49,964 bases of DNA, from positions 1-49,964 of the forward strand of contig UQFG01000011.1 in assembly GCA_900540175.1 (NCBI GenBank), given 5' to 3'. Position numbers and translations under genes: made by a program. Below are positions 8,094 through 16,385 of the stretch, piece by piece. The DNA comes from an uncultured Mollicutes bacterium (lineage in GTDB: Bacteria > Bacillota_I > Bacilli_A > Acholeplasmatales > Anaeroplasmataceae). The stretch's first letter is position 1. Each line of letters begins with the position of its first letter. The notes under the pieces were generated by a model. That model was not told the origin of the DNA. It saw nothing but the letters and a program-made list of their open reading frames with translations, and ran no database searches.

Positions 8094-8123
8094 GAATATT
8101 TTAGCCGCTTGGTTTCATAAAAT
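8094..8123 (+). promoter_or_regulatory. SigE-like sporulation promoter before yunC-yunB
   Basis: GAATATT at 8094-8100, 15 bases, then CATAAAAT at 8116-8123, close to the SigE consensus of KMATATT and CATACAAT. The region from the -10 to the start codon is almost identical to that before the small spore gene at 21542 (minus strand). The distance to the ATG is only 14 bases, so the ribosome site lies at or next to the predicted transcript start. Confidence 0.5.
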
Positions 8124-8137
8124 GAACTGGTGATACA

Positions 8138-8455
8138 ATGAAAGTAAAAGAAGGAAAGTTCGTTTCTGACGGTTTGGAATTAAATACATTGGAGGTGGCT
8201 TTGGATCATACGACTTTGCTGATTATCGAAGGGTACGGCGGATTTGTGATGTGCGGTGCGTTAGATGTCGAAATTTACAACTCACCGAAGATGATCGCAC
8301 GTGGTGTGATTTGCGGCAAAGCCATTGGTGTCAAAACCATTGAAGAACTGTATCAAGCCGAATTGGCGGAAGTCTGTCAATATGCCAAAGCGATCGGTTG
8401 GGAACCGGGGATAAGGGTTTATGAAGCCTTTCACATCTTATCTCAAAAAGAGTAG
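8138..8455 (+). CDS. yunC: YunC family protein (DUF1805)
   Basis: The 105-residue soluble protein matches YunC/DUF1805: an early variable strand, LLIIEGYGGFVMCGALDVE near 28-46, and the closing KAIGWEPGIRVYEAF. The biochemical role is unknown. It overlaps the next gene, yunB, by 35 bases, a pairing also found in Bacillus. The ribosome site is GGTGAT. Confidence 0.85.
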   Translation: MKVKEGKFVSDGLELNTLEVALDHTTLLIIEGYGGFVMCGALDVEIYNSPKMIARGVICGKAIGVKTIEELYQAELAEVCQYAKAIGWEPGIRVYEAFHILSQKE

Positions 8456-9062
8456 TCTGCCGTTTTTGTTGGCATTGATTTTAGGGTTTCTCGGGAAAAT
8501 GACGATGGGTTATTTTTCCGAGGCCGTCAATACGTATGCCCAATCGCTGATTTTAAATTATTCTCGGGATGTCATCGATCAAGGGGTTACCAATGCGGTG
8601 ATCAGCGATTTAGGCGGCGAATCGTTATTGAAAGAATCCTACGATCAATCCGGAAAAGTAAGTTATGCTTATTTGGATGTTCGCAAAATCAATTTGATTC
8701 GGACCAATACCTCCAAATATGTAACAGATGCGATTGATATTATCAATCAACAAGAAAATTTTCAAACCATTGAAATTCCGCTCGGTTATTTTTTCGGACG
8801 GAATTATTTTTTATCAAACGGCATCAGAATTCCGATTGAACTGGAAGTTGTCGGCAATCAGCAAATTGATATTCAAGCCGATGTGGAAAGTTACGGATTG
8901 AATACAACCATTTTACAGATCAACCTTTACGTATGTTTGGAAATTCAAAGTGTTATTCCGTTTCAGTCGCAGAAGATAAAGACCGAAACTTGGATTCCGT
9001 TATCGCTTGAGATTATGAACAACGATATTCCTTATTATTTGGGGGATTTACTGAGTTCCTAA
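8421..9062 (+). CDS. yunB: sporulation protein YunB
   Basis: The 213-residue protein has one N-terminal membrane segment (about 12-30), then the YunB pattern: a helix rich in AEA/YAQS-type residues, a GYFFGRN turn, and the closing VIPFQSQKIKTETWIPLSLE. YunB is a SigE-controlled mother-cell protein in Bacillus needed for efficient sporulation; its exact action is not known. It shares a SigE-like promoter with yunC and starts inside yunC. GGGATAAGGG serves as the ribosome site. Confidence 0.85.
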   Translation: MKPFTSYLKKSSLPFLLALILGFLGKMTMGYFSEAVNTYAQSLILNYSRDVIDQGVTNAVISDLGGESLLKESYDQSGKVSYAYLDVRKINLIRTNTSKYVTDAIDIINQQENFQTIEIPLGYFFGRNYFLSNGIRIPIELEVVGNQQIDIQADVESYGLNTTILQINLYVCLEIQSVIPFQSQKIKTETWIPLSLEIMNNDIPYYLGDLLSS

Positions 9063-9070
9063 ATATATTC

Positions 9071-9099
9071 TTGGTTTTAAGCAGCAAAAGTGATATAAT
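9071..9099 (+). promoter_or_regulatory. SigA-type promoter for yutD
   Basis: TTGGTT at 9071-9076, 17 bases, then TATAAT at 9094-9099. The start codon lies 17 bases further, behind AGGTGGT. Confidence 0.7.
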
Positions 9100-9116
9100 A
9101 CTTAATAGGTGGTAAA

Positions 9117-9746
9117 ATGCTAGTAGAAACAAAAAAGGGTAAATTCAAACTGGAGAGAAATTTCCGCAATGCATTTGTAAAAGAAACATTTGAAGAAAAA
9201 TATATCGAAGAATGTTTCGATCGGTATCTATATCTTGTCGGTGATATCAGTTCGGGAATTTTACGTTTAAAAGGGTTTGATGCCAATCCCCGCAGTAAAA
9301 ATTATTATCAATATATGGACGATTATTTGGAATCGTCTTGTGCTATGGGATGTCCGTATTATGTTTTAAAGCGTTTGAAAACAACAGCCGAAGTTGAAAA
9401 AGTTTTGAAAGAAAAAACACCGGTTGACGAAGACGGAATTAAAATTCGGCCTTTGATCAAAGAATCTTTTGATCGTGAGTCTTTGATTTTGGAATCGTCT
9501 TTAAAAGAAAAACCGTCGATTCGAATCGATACCGGCAAAATCAATCGTTTGCCGAAAGCCGATGTTCCTTTAGAGATCAAAGAATATATTGAACAAGATA
9601 CGATGGGAAATAAAAACAACACCAAACAGCCGGAAAAACCGGTCAACACGACCAGTTATATTTCCACAAGTCCCGGTTTTGTTCCGAATCAGAATAAAAA
9701 TCATTATTATCATCAAAATAAGAATCGTAATAAAAAGAAAAAGTAA
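9117..9746 (+). CDS. yutD: YutD-like protein (DUF1027)
   Basis: The N-terminal 95 residues match the YutD domain: RNFRNAFVKETFEEKYIEE, then LYLVGDISSGILRLKGFD and a Cys-rich YYVLKRL end. The family is widespread in Bacilli and its role is unknown. The other half (about 115-209) is low complexity and finishes in a run rich in Asn, His, Tyr and Lys (ending NRNKKKK), probably disordered and possibly nucleic-acid binding. It is followed 15 bases later by the Nfu-type gene, the same neighbour as in Bacillus. Confidence 0.8.
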   Translation: MLVETKKGKFKLERNFRNAFVKETFEEKYIEECFDRYLYLVGDISSGILRLKGFDANPRSKNYYQYMDDYLESSCAMGCPYYVLKRLKTTAEVEKVLKEKTPVDEDGIKIRPLIKESFDRESLILESSLKEKPSIRIDTGKINRLPKADVPLEIKEYIEQDTMGNKNNTKQPEKPVNTTSYISTSPGFVPNQNKNHYYHQNKNRNKKKK

Positions 9747-9761
9747 GGGTTGTCGAGAATT

Positions 9762-10022
9762 ATGGATCAAATAGAAACACAGATTATAAAAATATTGGAT
9801 AAGATTCGGCCTTATCTCAATTCAGAAGGCGGAGATTTAGAATACATCGGATTTAAAGACGGCATCGTCTATATCCGAATGCTCGGTGCTTGCATGGATT
9901 GTATCGCGCTTGATTCTACGTTAAAAGACGGCATTGAATCTCTATTAATTGAAAATATTCCGGAAGTTATTGAAGTAAAAAACGTAGCAGAGGGAGTGGA
10001 TTTGGATGGTATTTCTTTCTGA
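9762..10022 (+). CDS. NifU C-terminal domain iron-sulfur scaffold (Nfu/YutI)
   Basis: An 86-residue Nfu domain with the cluster-binding motif GACMDC (CxxC) around residues 45-50 and the typical RPYLNSEGGDLE start. It carries or delivers Fe-S clusters. ATG 9762 is preferred because AAGGG at 9745-9749 is 12 bases upstream; the TTG at 9750 touches that site. It overlaps the YuiD-like gene by 17 bases. Confidence 0.9.
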   Translation: MDQIETQIIKILDKIRPYLNSEGGDLEYIGFKDGIVYIRMLGACMDCIALDSTLKDGIESLLIENIPEVIEVKNVAEGVDLDGISF

Positions 10023-10539
10023 TAATCCAGGAACCATTGACGGATTACTGGATTTGATCAATCAAAGGGCTTTTCAGATTATTTGGTTGTGCATTATATC
10101 GATGGCTTTTTGTCAAATTCTAAAATTTATTTTATTGTCGATTCGCAATAAAAAGATTTTTTGGCGGTCTTTGATTACGACCGGCGGTTTTCCGTCTTCT
10201 CATACCAGCACGTGTATTACGCTTGTCGTTTCGTTGTTTTTATTTCAAAGACACGATTTGGACGGTCGGATCGATTGGTCGTTTGCCGCTGCGGTCATCT
10301 TTTCCGTTATTATCATTCATGATGCGATGGGGGTTCGCTTGGAGGCATCCAAACACGCTAAAATTTTAAATCATCTGACATCCGATATTCCGCAGGAAGA
10401 AAAAAAGGAAATGGGATTCGGAAAAAAATTGAATTTAAAAGAAATGCTCGGCCACAAAGGAACGGAAGTTTTAGGTGGTATCGCAATTGGTGTGCTTGTG
10501 GCAATTTGCGGCTATTATACGATTTTGGCGTATTTGTAA
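10006..10539 (+). CDS. YuiD-like integral membrane protein (DUF212)
   Basis: The 177-residue product matches DUF212, a membrane family related to acid phosphatase/haloperoxidase folds: GGFPSSHTSTCITLV (about 62-76), the HDAMGVRLEASKHAKILN segment (about 105-122), and a C-terminal GHKGTEVLGGIAIGV. Around five hydrophobic segments. Substrate unknown. GAGGGAGTGG inside the Nfu gene is the ribosome site. Confidence 0.85.
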   Translation: MVFLSDNPGTIDGLLDLINQRAFQIIWLCIISMAFCQILKFILLSIRNKKIFWRSLITTGGFPSSHTSTCITLVVSLFLFQRHDLDGRIDWSFAAAVIFSVIIIHDAMGVRLEASKHAKILNHLTSDIPQEEKKEMGFGKKLNLKEMLGHKGTEVLGGIAIGVLVAICGYYTILAYL

Positions 10540-10541
10540 TG

Positions 10542-10574
10542 AAGTCTCGTCTTTTTTAAGAGGAGACTTTTTCC
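10542..10574 (+). terminator. terminator after the YuiD-like gene
   Basis: AAGTCTC pairs with GAGACTT; TCTT pairs with AAGA after a G-G mismatch; TTTTTCC follows. Confidence 0.8.
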
Positions 10575-10588
10575 TTATTCGGTTTATC

Positions 10589-10617
10589 TTGTAAACGTTT
10601 TATATTAGTGTTATAAT
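10589..10617 (+). promoter_or_regulatory. promoter of pgi
   Basis: TTGTAA, 17 bases, TATAAT with extended TGT. One of the clearest SigA promoters in the window. Confidence 0.8.
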
Positions 10618-10646
10618 AATACTAGATATTTGGAGGAGGATTTAAA

Positions 10647-11981
10647 ATGAATCGATATTTACAGTTGGATATTACGCAGGCGAAACCCTTTTTTACGGAT
10701 GCTGAGTATAACCAAATGAAAGAAGAAGTAGTGGCGGCACACCGCACTTTAAGAAACCAAACGGGAGCGGGGAATGATTTTTTAGGATGGCTCAATTTGC
10801 CGATGGATTACGATCATCGGGAAGTTTGTCGGATTAAACAAGCAGCCGGAAGAATCAAAGAACAGTCTCAGGTTCTTTTGGCTATCGGAATCGGCGGATC
10901 TTATTTAGGGGCTCGTGCGGCTATTGAGATGTTGAAAAAGTATTTTAACAACGAAGGTGTTGAAGTGATCTTTGTCGGAAATCAAATTTCCGGCACGTAT
11001 GCGGCCGATTTATTGGACTATTTAAAGGATAAAGATTTTTCCATTAATGTCATTTCAAAATCGGGTACAACCACCGAACCGGCGATTGCGTTTAGAATTT
11101 TCAAAGACTATATGGAAAAACGTTATGGTAAAGTGGAAGCGAAAAAACGGATTTACGCGACAACGGATAAAGCCAAAGGGGCTTTAAAGACGTTAGCGGA
11201 TACCGAAGGATACGAAACGTTCGTTGTCCCGGATGATGTGGGCGGTCGTTTTTCGGTTTTGACACCGGTGGGCTTATTGCCGATTGCCGCCAGCGGCGTT
11301 GATATTGACGAAATGCTCGAAGGCGCCAGAAAAGCCTTCTTGGATTATACGGAAGAAGAAGTGGATCAAAACGACGCGTTGATCTATGCGTTGGTACGGA
11401 ATTTACTGTATCGCAAAGGCAAAAAGATCGAAATGCTCGTCAACTATGAACCGCGTCTTCAGTATTTTGCGGAATGGTGGAAACAGTTGTACGGAGAATC
11501 CGAAGGAAAAGACGGAAAAGGGATTTGGATTACTTCGGCGTCTTTTTCAACCGATTTGCATTCGTTGGGACAAATGATTCAAGACGGAGAAAGAACAGTA
11601 TTTGAAACGGTTATCAATATCGAAAATCCGGAAAAAGATATTACGATCGAAGCCGATAAAGATAATTTAGACGGTCTTAACTTTTTGGCCGGAAAGACAA
11701 TGGATTACGTCAATAAAATGGCGATGAACGGAACGATGATCGCGCATGTGGATGGCGGTGTTCCGAATCTTCGGGTGACGATTCCCAATGTTTCGGCTTA
11801 TTCGTTTGGATACATGGTGTACTTTTTCGAATTGGCTTGCGGTGTTTCGGCTTATGTGTTGGGGGTTAATCCGTTTAATCAACCGGGCGTAGAAGCATAT
11901 AAGAAAAATATGTTCGCGCTGCTTGGAAAGCCGGGATATGAACAAATGAAAGCCGAATTGGAAGCAAAATTAAGAAAATAG
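10647..11981 (+). CDS. pgi: glucose-6-phosphate isomerase
   Basis: Interconverts glucose 6-phosphate and fructose 6-phosphate in glycolysis. The 444-residue protein is a normal short Firmicute PGI. Visible motifs: [12 protein letters not shown] near 72, [11 protein letters not shown] near 137, the catalytic Glu in [11 protein letters not shown] near 285, the His in TDLHSLGQM near 306, and the Lys in VEAYKKNMF near 420. The ribosome site GGAGGAGG is strong. It is monocistronic, between its own promoter and terminator. Confidence 0.98.
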   Translation: MNRYLQLDITQAKPFFTDAEYNQMKEEVVAAHRTLRNQTGAGNDFLGWLNLPMDYDHREVCRIKQAAGRIKEQSQVLLAIGIGGSYLGARAAIEMLKKYFNNEGVEVIFVGNQISGTYAADLLDYLKDKDFSINVISKSGTTTEPAIAFRIFKDYMEKRYGKVEAKKRIYATTDKAKGALKTLADTEGYETFVVPDDVGGRFSVLTPVGLLPIAASGVDIDEMLEGARKAFLDYTEEEVDQNDALIYALVRNLLYRKGKKIEMLVNYEPRLQYFAEWWKQLYGESEGKDGKGIWITSASFSTDLHSLGQMIQDGERTVFETVINIENPEKDITIEADKDNLDGLNFLAGKTMDYVNKMAMNGTMIAHVDGGVPNLRVTIPNVSAYSFGYMVYFFELACGVSAYVLGVNPFNQPGVEAYKKNMFALLGKPGYEQMKAELEAKLRK

Positions 11982-11989
11982 AAAAAATC

Positions 11990-12016
11990 CCTCATTCGAT
12001 AATGAGGGTTTTGATT
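11990..12016 (+). terminator. terminator after pgi
   Basis: CCCTCATT pairs with AATGAGGG around CGAT, followed by TTTTGATTT. The T tract is weak. Confidence 0.7.
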
Positions 12017-12031
12017 TAAAGGGAGGGACCT

Positions 12032-12553
12032 ATGAACGAATCAAAAAGAATAGCCCGTTTTGAAAAGGTATCAAAAGAACAATTTTACAGTGCCTATGAG
12101 AAAAACGATCAAGAACAAGTATATGAACAAATTCAACTGCCGAAAAGAGCAACCAAAGGATCGGCCGGATATGATTTTTTTGCGCCGTTTGATCTTGTGT
12201 TAAAGCCGGGAGAAACGATTAAAGTGCCAACTGGTATTCGAGTATGGATGGAACCGCAATACGTCTTGCAGTTGTATCCCAGAAGCGGACTTGGTTTTCG
12301 CTATCGTCTGCAACTGAACAATACGGTCGGTATTATTGACAGCGACTATTATTATTCGGATAACGAAGGGCATATTTTTGCCAAATTGACCAATGATTCC
12401 AAAGAGGGTAAAACGGTCGTGATTGCCCAAGGGGACGGTTTTATGCAAGGGATTTTCTTAGAATACGGGATTACCGTTGATGATGAAGTAGAGGCCGTCC
12501 GTAACGGTGGATTCGGCAGTACGACGGAAAGGGAAAAGAAGAAAAATGATTGA
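12032..12553 (+). CDS. dut: dUTP diphosphatase (trimeric type)
   Basis: Hydrolyses dUTP to dUMP, keeping uracil out of DNA. The 173-residue protein has the five motifs of trimeric dUTPases: AGYDFFAP, YPRSGLG, the NNTVGIIDSDYY substrate loop, AQGDGFMQGIF, and the C-terminal RNGGFGSTT. An N-terminal extension of about 40 charged residues precedes the first motif. The ribosome site is AAGGGAGG. The last codons overlap the GH28 gene. Confidence 0.95.
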   Translation: MNESKRIARFEKVSKEQFYSAYEKNDQEQVYEQIQLPKRATKGSAGYDFFAPFDLVLKPGETIKVPTGIRVWMEPQYVLQLYPRSGLGFRYRLQLNNTVGIIDSDYYYSDNEGHIFAKLTNDSKEGKTVVIAQGDGFMQGIFLEYGITVDDEVEAVRNGGFGSTTEREKKKND

Positions 12554-13928
12554 TTTTACAATAGAACAAGTATCGTTTCGAAACGAAGATTATTCGGTCT
12601 TGGATTTCGGTGCCAAAAGCGATATTCATTTCAACAATCAAAAAGCATTTCAACAGGCGATTGATACCTGCCATGAAGAAGGCGGCGGTAGAGTGGTTAT
12701 TCCCAACGGATTTTATTATACCGGGCCGATTCAGTTAAAAAGCAATGTCCATCTATATTTGGCGGACAATGCATTTGTGCAGTTTACGAAATCCAAAGAA
12801 GAATACCCATTGATTTGGACAAATTTCGAAGGTAAAAAACGAATTCGTACCGTTTCTCCCATTTGGGCCAAAGAGGCGGAAAATATCGCGATTACCGGCA
12901 AAGGAATTTTAGACGGAAACGGATTTTTATGGCGTGGCATCAAAAAATGGAAATTGACGGAAAAAGAATGGGATCGTTGTTTAAAAATCAGTCCTTATGT
13001 GATTCCGACCAAAGAAGGCGGTATTTGGTGTCCGACCAAAACCTATTTTGAGGGAAGTCAAAAAGGAGAACCGGATTATGAGGATGAACAAGCGCTCGAA
13101 AAAGCCGCCGACTATTATGATATGTACCGTCCGGTTTTTGTATCGTTTATTTCCTGTAATCGCGTTTTGATAGAAGATGTTACGCTAGAAAATTCTCCGG
13201 CTTGGAACGTTCATCCGCTTTTTTGTAAGAATTTCACGATGCGTAATGCCAAAATTAAAAATAAATTTTCGGCTCAAAACGGGGACGGATTGGATTTGGA
13301 ATCCTGTGAAAACTGTGAAATTGTCGGTACCGTGTTTGAGGTCGGAGACGATGCGATTTGTTTGAAATCCGGTAAAAATAAAGAAGCAAGGCAAATCGAA
13401 GCCCCTTGTAAAAACGTTTGGATTCATAACTGTAAAGTGTTTAATGCGCACGGCGGTTTTGTAGTGGGCAGTGAAATGAGTCGCGGTGTTCGCCACGTAT
13501 TGGTTGAAAACTGCACGTTTGTCGGCAGCGATACGGGGATTCGGTTTAAGTCGGCGTTAGGTCGCGGCGGTGTTGTCGAAGATATTTTAATCAGAAATAT
13601 CCAAATGGCCGAGATCGTGGAAGAGGCTGTGATTTTTACAATGGGTTATACGCTTTCGACGTTGGAAAAGACAGACTCCGATAAAGTGGATGCCATTACG
13701 GAAGACGATGTTCCGGAATTCAAAAATATTTCCATTGAAAACGTAAAATGCAGTGGGGCAGCCATTGCCCTTCGTTTTCAAGGTTTACCGCAAAAACCGA
13801 TTCACGATATTACGATTCGAAACAGTCGGTTTATCGCAAAAGAAAGCATCGAAATGGCTTATTGCGATAAAATTCAATTGGAACAGGTTTCCATTACCAC
13901 CCCTTCTAAGGTGGAAAAATACCGATAG
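12546..13928 (+). CDS. glycoside hydrolase family 28 (polygalacturonase-like)
   Basis: The 460-residue protein is a right-handed beta-helix enzyme that cuts galacturonan-type chains. Catalytic motifs: NGDGLD near 245-250, GDDAICLKSG near 266-275, HGGFVVGSE near 302, and RFKS near 334 for the usual RIK. The N-terminus (SVLDFGAKSD) is the usual pectate-lyase-like start and there is no signal peptide, so it should act inside the cell on imported oligosaccharides. ATG 12546 overlaps the dut stop; a GGAAAGGG ribosome site is 10-12 bases upstream. No transporter or pectin genes are visible around it. Confidence 0.9.
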   Translation: MIDFTIEQVSFRNEDYSVLDFGAKSDIHFNNQKAFQQAIDTCHEEGGGRVVIPNGFYYTGPIQLKSNVHLYLADNAFVQFTKSKEEYPLIWTNFEGKKRIRTVSPIWAKEAENIAITGKGILDGNGFLWRGIKKWKLTEKEWDRCLKISPYVIPTKEGGIWCPTKTYFEGSQKGEPDYEDEQALEKAADYYDMYRPVFVSFISCNRVLIEDVTLENSPAWNVHPLFCKNFTMRNAKIKNKFSAQNGDGLDLESCENCEIVGTVFEVGDDAICLKSGKNKEARQIEAPCKNVWIHNCKVFNAHGGFVVGSEMSRGVRHVLVENCTFVGSDTGIRFKSALGRGGVVEDILIRNIQMAEIVEEAVIFTMGYTLSTLEKTDSDKVDAITEDDVPEFKNISIENVKCSGAAIALRFQGLPQKPIHDITIRNSRFIAKESIEMAYCDKIQLEQVSITTPSKVEKYR

Positions 13929-13935
13929 AAAAGTA

Positions 13936-13964
13936 TTGCAAAACGCTTGGAAATATGATAAAAT
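13936..13964 (+). promoter_or_regulatory. promoter of rplS
   Basis: TTGCAA, 17 bases, TAAAAT with extended TGA. It lies immediately after the GH28 stop and is followed by an untranslated leader of roughly 85 bases. Confidence 0.75.
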
Positions 13965-13970
13965 GAAAAA

Positions 13971-14050
13971 GCTGTTTAAAACGGCAAAGCACAATGTTCC
14001 GCTGGCAATTGGGATTTTAGGCCATGAACGTTGGAAGATAAGGAGTTGAG
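13971..14050 (+). ncRNA. possible L19 leader RNA
   Basis: The leader folds into GCTGT/ACGGC and then a longer arm, GTTC...TGGC pairing with GCCA...GAAC (13996-14029), just before the rplS ribosome site. Firmicute rplS genes often have an autoregulatory L19 leader with a comparable hairpin. I judge this by position and pairing only. Confidence 0.4.
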
Positions 14051-14055
14051 TGATC

Positions 14056-14412
14056 ATGGCAAACGCAAAAGGACAAGCATTGATTAACGAAATTACGGCC
14101 CAGTATATGCAAGAACGCCCGTCGTTCCGTGCTGGTGATAGCGTAAAAGTATTCGTTAAGATTATCGAAGGCGATACCCATCGTATCCAAGTTTTCGAAG
14201 GTTTGGTAATGAAACGTCAAGGAACAGGTATTGGCGAAACGTTTACCGTTCGAAAAATGTCTTACGGCATCGGTGTAGAACGTACATTCCCGGTTCATTC
14301 GCCGAATATTGACCATATTGAGGTTACAAGAAAGGGTAAAGTTCGTCGTGCAAGATTGAACTACATTCGTAACTTATCAGCAAAAGCTGCTCGTATTAAG
14401 GAACGTCGATAA
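14056..14412 (+). CDS. rplS: 50S ribosomal protein L19
   Basis: The 118-residue protein has the L19 core [31 protein letters not shown], and the closing LYYIRN-like [19 protein letters not shown]19 sits at the 30S-50S interface. ATG 14056 follows AAGGAG by about 10 bases; the in-frame GTG at 14050 is too close. In Bacillus rplS ends the rpsP-rimM-trmD operon; here it stands alone, far from those genes. Confidence 0.97.
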   Translation: MANAKGQALINEITAQYMQERPSFRAGDSVKVFVKIIEGDTHRIQVFEGLVMKRQGTGIGETFTVRKMSYGIGVERTFPVHSPNIDHIEVTRKGKVRRARLNYIRNLSAKAARIKERR

Positions 14413-14420
14413 TCTAAGAA

Positions 14421-14445
14421 AACTCCGTTTAAGCGGAGTTTTTTT
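14421..14445 (+). terminator. terminator after rplS
   Basis: AACTCCG pairs with CGGAGTT around TTTAAG, followed by a T run. Confidence 0.9.
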
Positions 14446-14610
14446 CATTGTTGAAAAAAGAAATATAAAAAAACGGCTTTATCAAAAGTCGTTCCATTTA
14501 AGAACATTTGTCGGAAAAGGCCATGTTCAACTTGATTTTTCATCTTGAATATACAACTGGGGTTTTATTTTTCCGATAGAAAACAAATTTTTTAAAAAAC
14601 AGAGCATTTT

Positions 14611-14652
14611 TTGTATAAACTTTACAAAATCCTGACATTTATGGTTTATACT
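14611..14652 (+). promoter_or_regulatory. activator-type promoter with 11-bp repeats before the two-component operon
   Basis: TATACT at 14647-14652 has no acceptable -35. Instead two boxes, TTTACA and CTGACA, with their C bases exactly 11 apart (14625, 14636), occupy that region. OmpR-type regulators bind such direct repeats. A matching arrangement precedes the operon at 19659, with the last box at the same distance from the -10. Confidence 0.5.
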
Positions 14653-14688
14653 GAATTATCATGAACAAGATTAAGGGAGGAAAATAAG

Positions 14689-15363
14689 ATGATCCATATA
14701 TTGGTTGTCGAGGATGATCGCAATTTATGCGAAAGTGTTTGTCGTTATTTAAATCATTATGGCTACCGAACAATGGGCGTTTCTAATGGAGTTGAAGCGC
14801 TTCAATTTATGGAAAAACAAAAATTCGATTGTATTGTCAGTGATATTATGATGCCGCTTATGGACGGGTTTGAATTTGCCGAAACGATTCGGGCTATTGA
14901 TTCGCAAACACCGATTCTTTTTATGACCGCTAAAGACGATATTCCTTCCAAAGAAAAAGGATTTGAAAGAGGAATCGACGATTATCTTGTCAAGCCTTTC
15001 GAACTGGCTGAGTTGAAGATGCGCATTACTGCATTACTAAGAAGAGCTAAAATCCAGGCGGATCAAAAAATCGAAATCGGATCGTTTTTTATTAGCGAAG
15101 ACGAACATTTGGCGACGTATCAGGGAATTGAAATCCCGTTGACGGTAAAAGAATTTTCCGTTTTATATCGGTTGTTGTCGTACCCAAAAAAGACTTTTTC
15201 CAGGGCGGTTTTAATGGAAGAATTTTGGGGATATGATTCGAATTCTTCTTCCCGTTCGGTCGATGTTTGTATTGCGGAAATTAGGAAAAAAATTGCTGTT
15301 GTGAAAGAATTTGAAATTCTTACCGTTCACGGTTTGGGATATAAGGTGGTTATTGATGAATAA
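14689..15363 (+). CDS. OmpR-family response regulator
   Basis: The 224-residue protein has a receiver domain with the acidic pair D9-D10, phosphoacceptor D52 in SDIMMP, Thr in LFMTAK and Lys in LVKPFE near 102. A winged-helix DNA-binding domain with LTVKEFSVLYRLL and RSVDVCIAEIRKKI follows. It starts a tightly packed six-gene operon and overlaps the kinase gene by 8 bases. The repeats upstream of its own promoter suggest autoregulation. Confidence 0.95.
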   Translation: MIHILVVEDDRNLCESVCRYLNHYGYRTMGVSNGVEALQFMEKQKFDCIVSDIMMPLMDGFEFAETIRAIDSQTPILFMTAKDDIPSKEKGFERGIDDYLVKPFELAELKMRITALLRRAKIQADQKIEIGSFFISEDEHLATYQGIEIPLTVKEFSVLYRLLSYPKKTFSRAVLMEEFWGYDSNSSSRSVDVCIAEIRKKIAVVKEFEILTVHGLGYKVVIDE

Positions 15364-16384
15364 AAAAATGGGATTTTCCGTCTGGGGTTATTTGATTTTC
15401 TTTATAACTGTTGCCGTTATTATCACTTGTGCCGTTTTACTTTACTCGGCATTGGAATCAATTCAAAATATTGGGATTGTTTCATTGGTCATGTTTCTTA
15501 TTATTGCGTTTCTTTCGGCGGTTTGTACCGTTATTGACTGGTTTCGTCGGAAATGGATGGTTGAAAAACCGGTTCGGCAAATATTGGATGCGACGGAAAA
15601 GATTGCCGGCGGTAATTTCGAAGTTCGTTTGAAACCAAACCATCCTTACGATAAATACGATGAATATGATTTGATTTTTGAAAATTTAAATCAAATGGCC
15701 GCCGAACTTTCCCATAACGAGTTATTGAAATCGGATTTTATTTCCAATGTTTCCCATGAAATCAAAACACCATTGGCTATTCTTTCCAATCATGCCCAAC
15801 TGTTGCAGGACGAAAGTCTTTCCGAAGAAGAACGTCAAGATTATACGAAAACTTTACTGCATGCCACAAAAAGGCTTTCGGATTTGATTACCAACATTCT
15901 CAAACTGAATAAACTGGAAAATCAGGTCATTCAGGAAGAAAAAGTTGTGGTGCATTTCGGAGATTTTTTAGGTGAAATCGTACTAAGTTTTGAAGAAATG
16001 ATTGCTCAAAAAAAGATCGAATTAAATTGCCAGATCGATGATATTGTACTGGAAGCCGATCAGACTTATTTGGAAATCATCTGTTATAATTTATTGTCCA
16101 ATGCCGTTAAATTTACTTCTGAAGGGGGACAAATAAGCATTCGTTTAAAAGAAACCGATGATTCGGTTTTATTGGAAGTAGCCGATACCGGCTGCGGAAT
16201 GACCAAAGAACAAGGAGCCCGTATTTTCGATAAATTCTACCAAGCGGATCCCTCACATAAACAGCAGGGAAACGGTTTGGGATTGGCTCTTGTCAAAAAA
16301 GTAATCGATAATATGGGTGGAGAAATTTTGGTGGAAAGTGAGATTGGAAAAGGATCGCGTTTTGTCGTAACGCTAAAAAAATAA
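15356..16384 (+). CDS. sensor histidine kinase, intramembrane-sensing architecture
   Basis: The 342-residue protein has two membrane segments (about 10-31 and 39-60) with only a few residues between them, so it has no real extracellular sensor domain. A HAMP-like linker follows, then HisKA with SNVSHEIKTPLAIL (His134), and HATPase_c with NLLSNAVKFT, DTGCGM and GNGLGLAL. Kinases of this shape usually sense membrane stress or read a partner membrane protein. ATG 15356, behind AAGGTGG, is preferred to longer starts. The adjacent membrane proteins are possible partners. Confidence 0.92.
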   Translation: MNKKMGFSVWGYLIFFITVAVIITCAVLLYSALESIQNIGIVSLVMFLIIAFLSAVCTVIDWFRRKWMVEKPVRQILDATEKIAGGNFEVRLKPNHPYDKYDEYDLIFENLNQMAAELSHNELLKSDFISNVSHEIKTPLAILSNHAQLLQDESLSEEERQDYTKTLLHATKRLSDLITNILKLNKLENQVIQEEKVVVHFGDFLGEIVLSFEEMIAQKKIELNCQIDDIVLEADQTYLEIICYNLLSNAVKFTSEGGQISIRLKETDDSVLLEVADTGCGMTKEQGARIFDKFYQADPSHKQQGNGLGLALVKKVIDNMGGEILVESEIGKGSRFVVTLKK

Positions 16385-16385
16385 G

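Noticed and set aside
14446..14610. A possible small RNA between rplS and the two-component operon
   Set aside because: The sequence is AT-rich with only weak self-pairing and no independent promoter-terminator pair that I could support.
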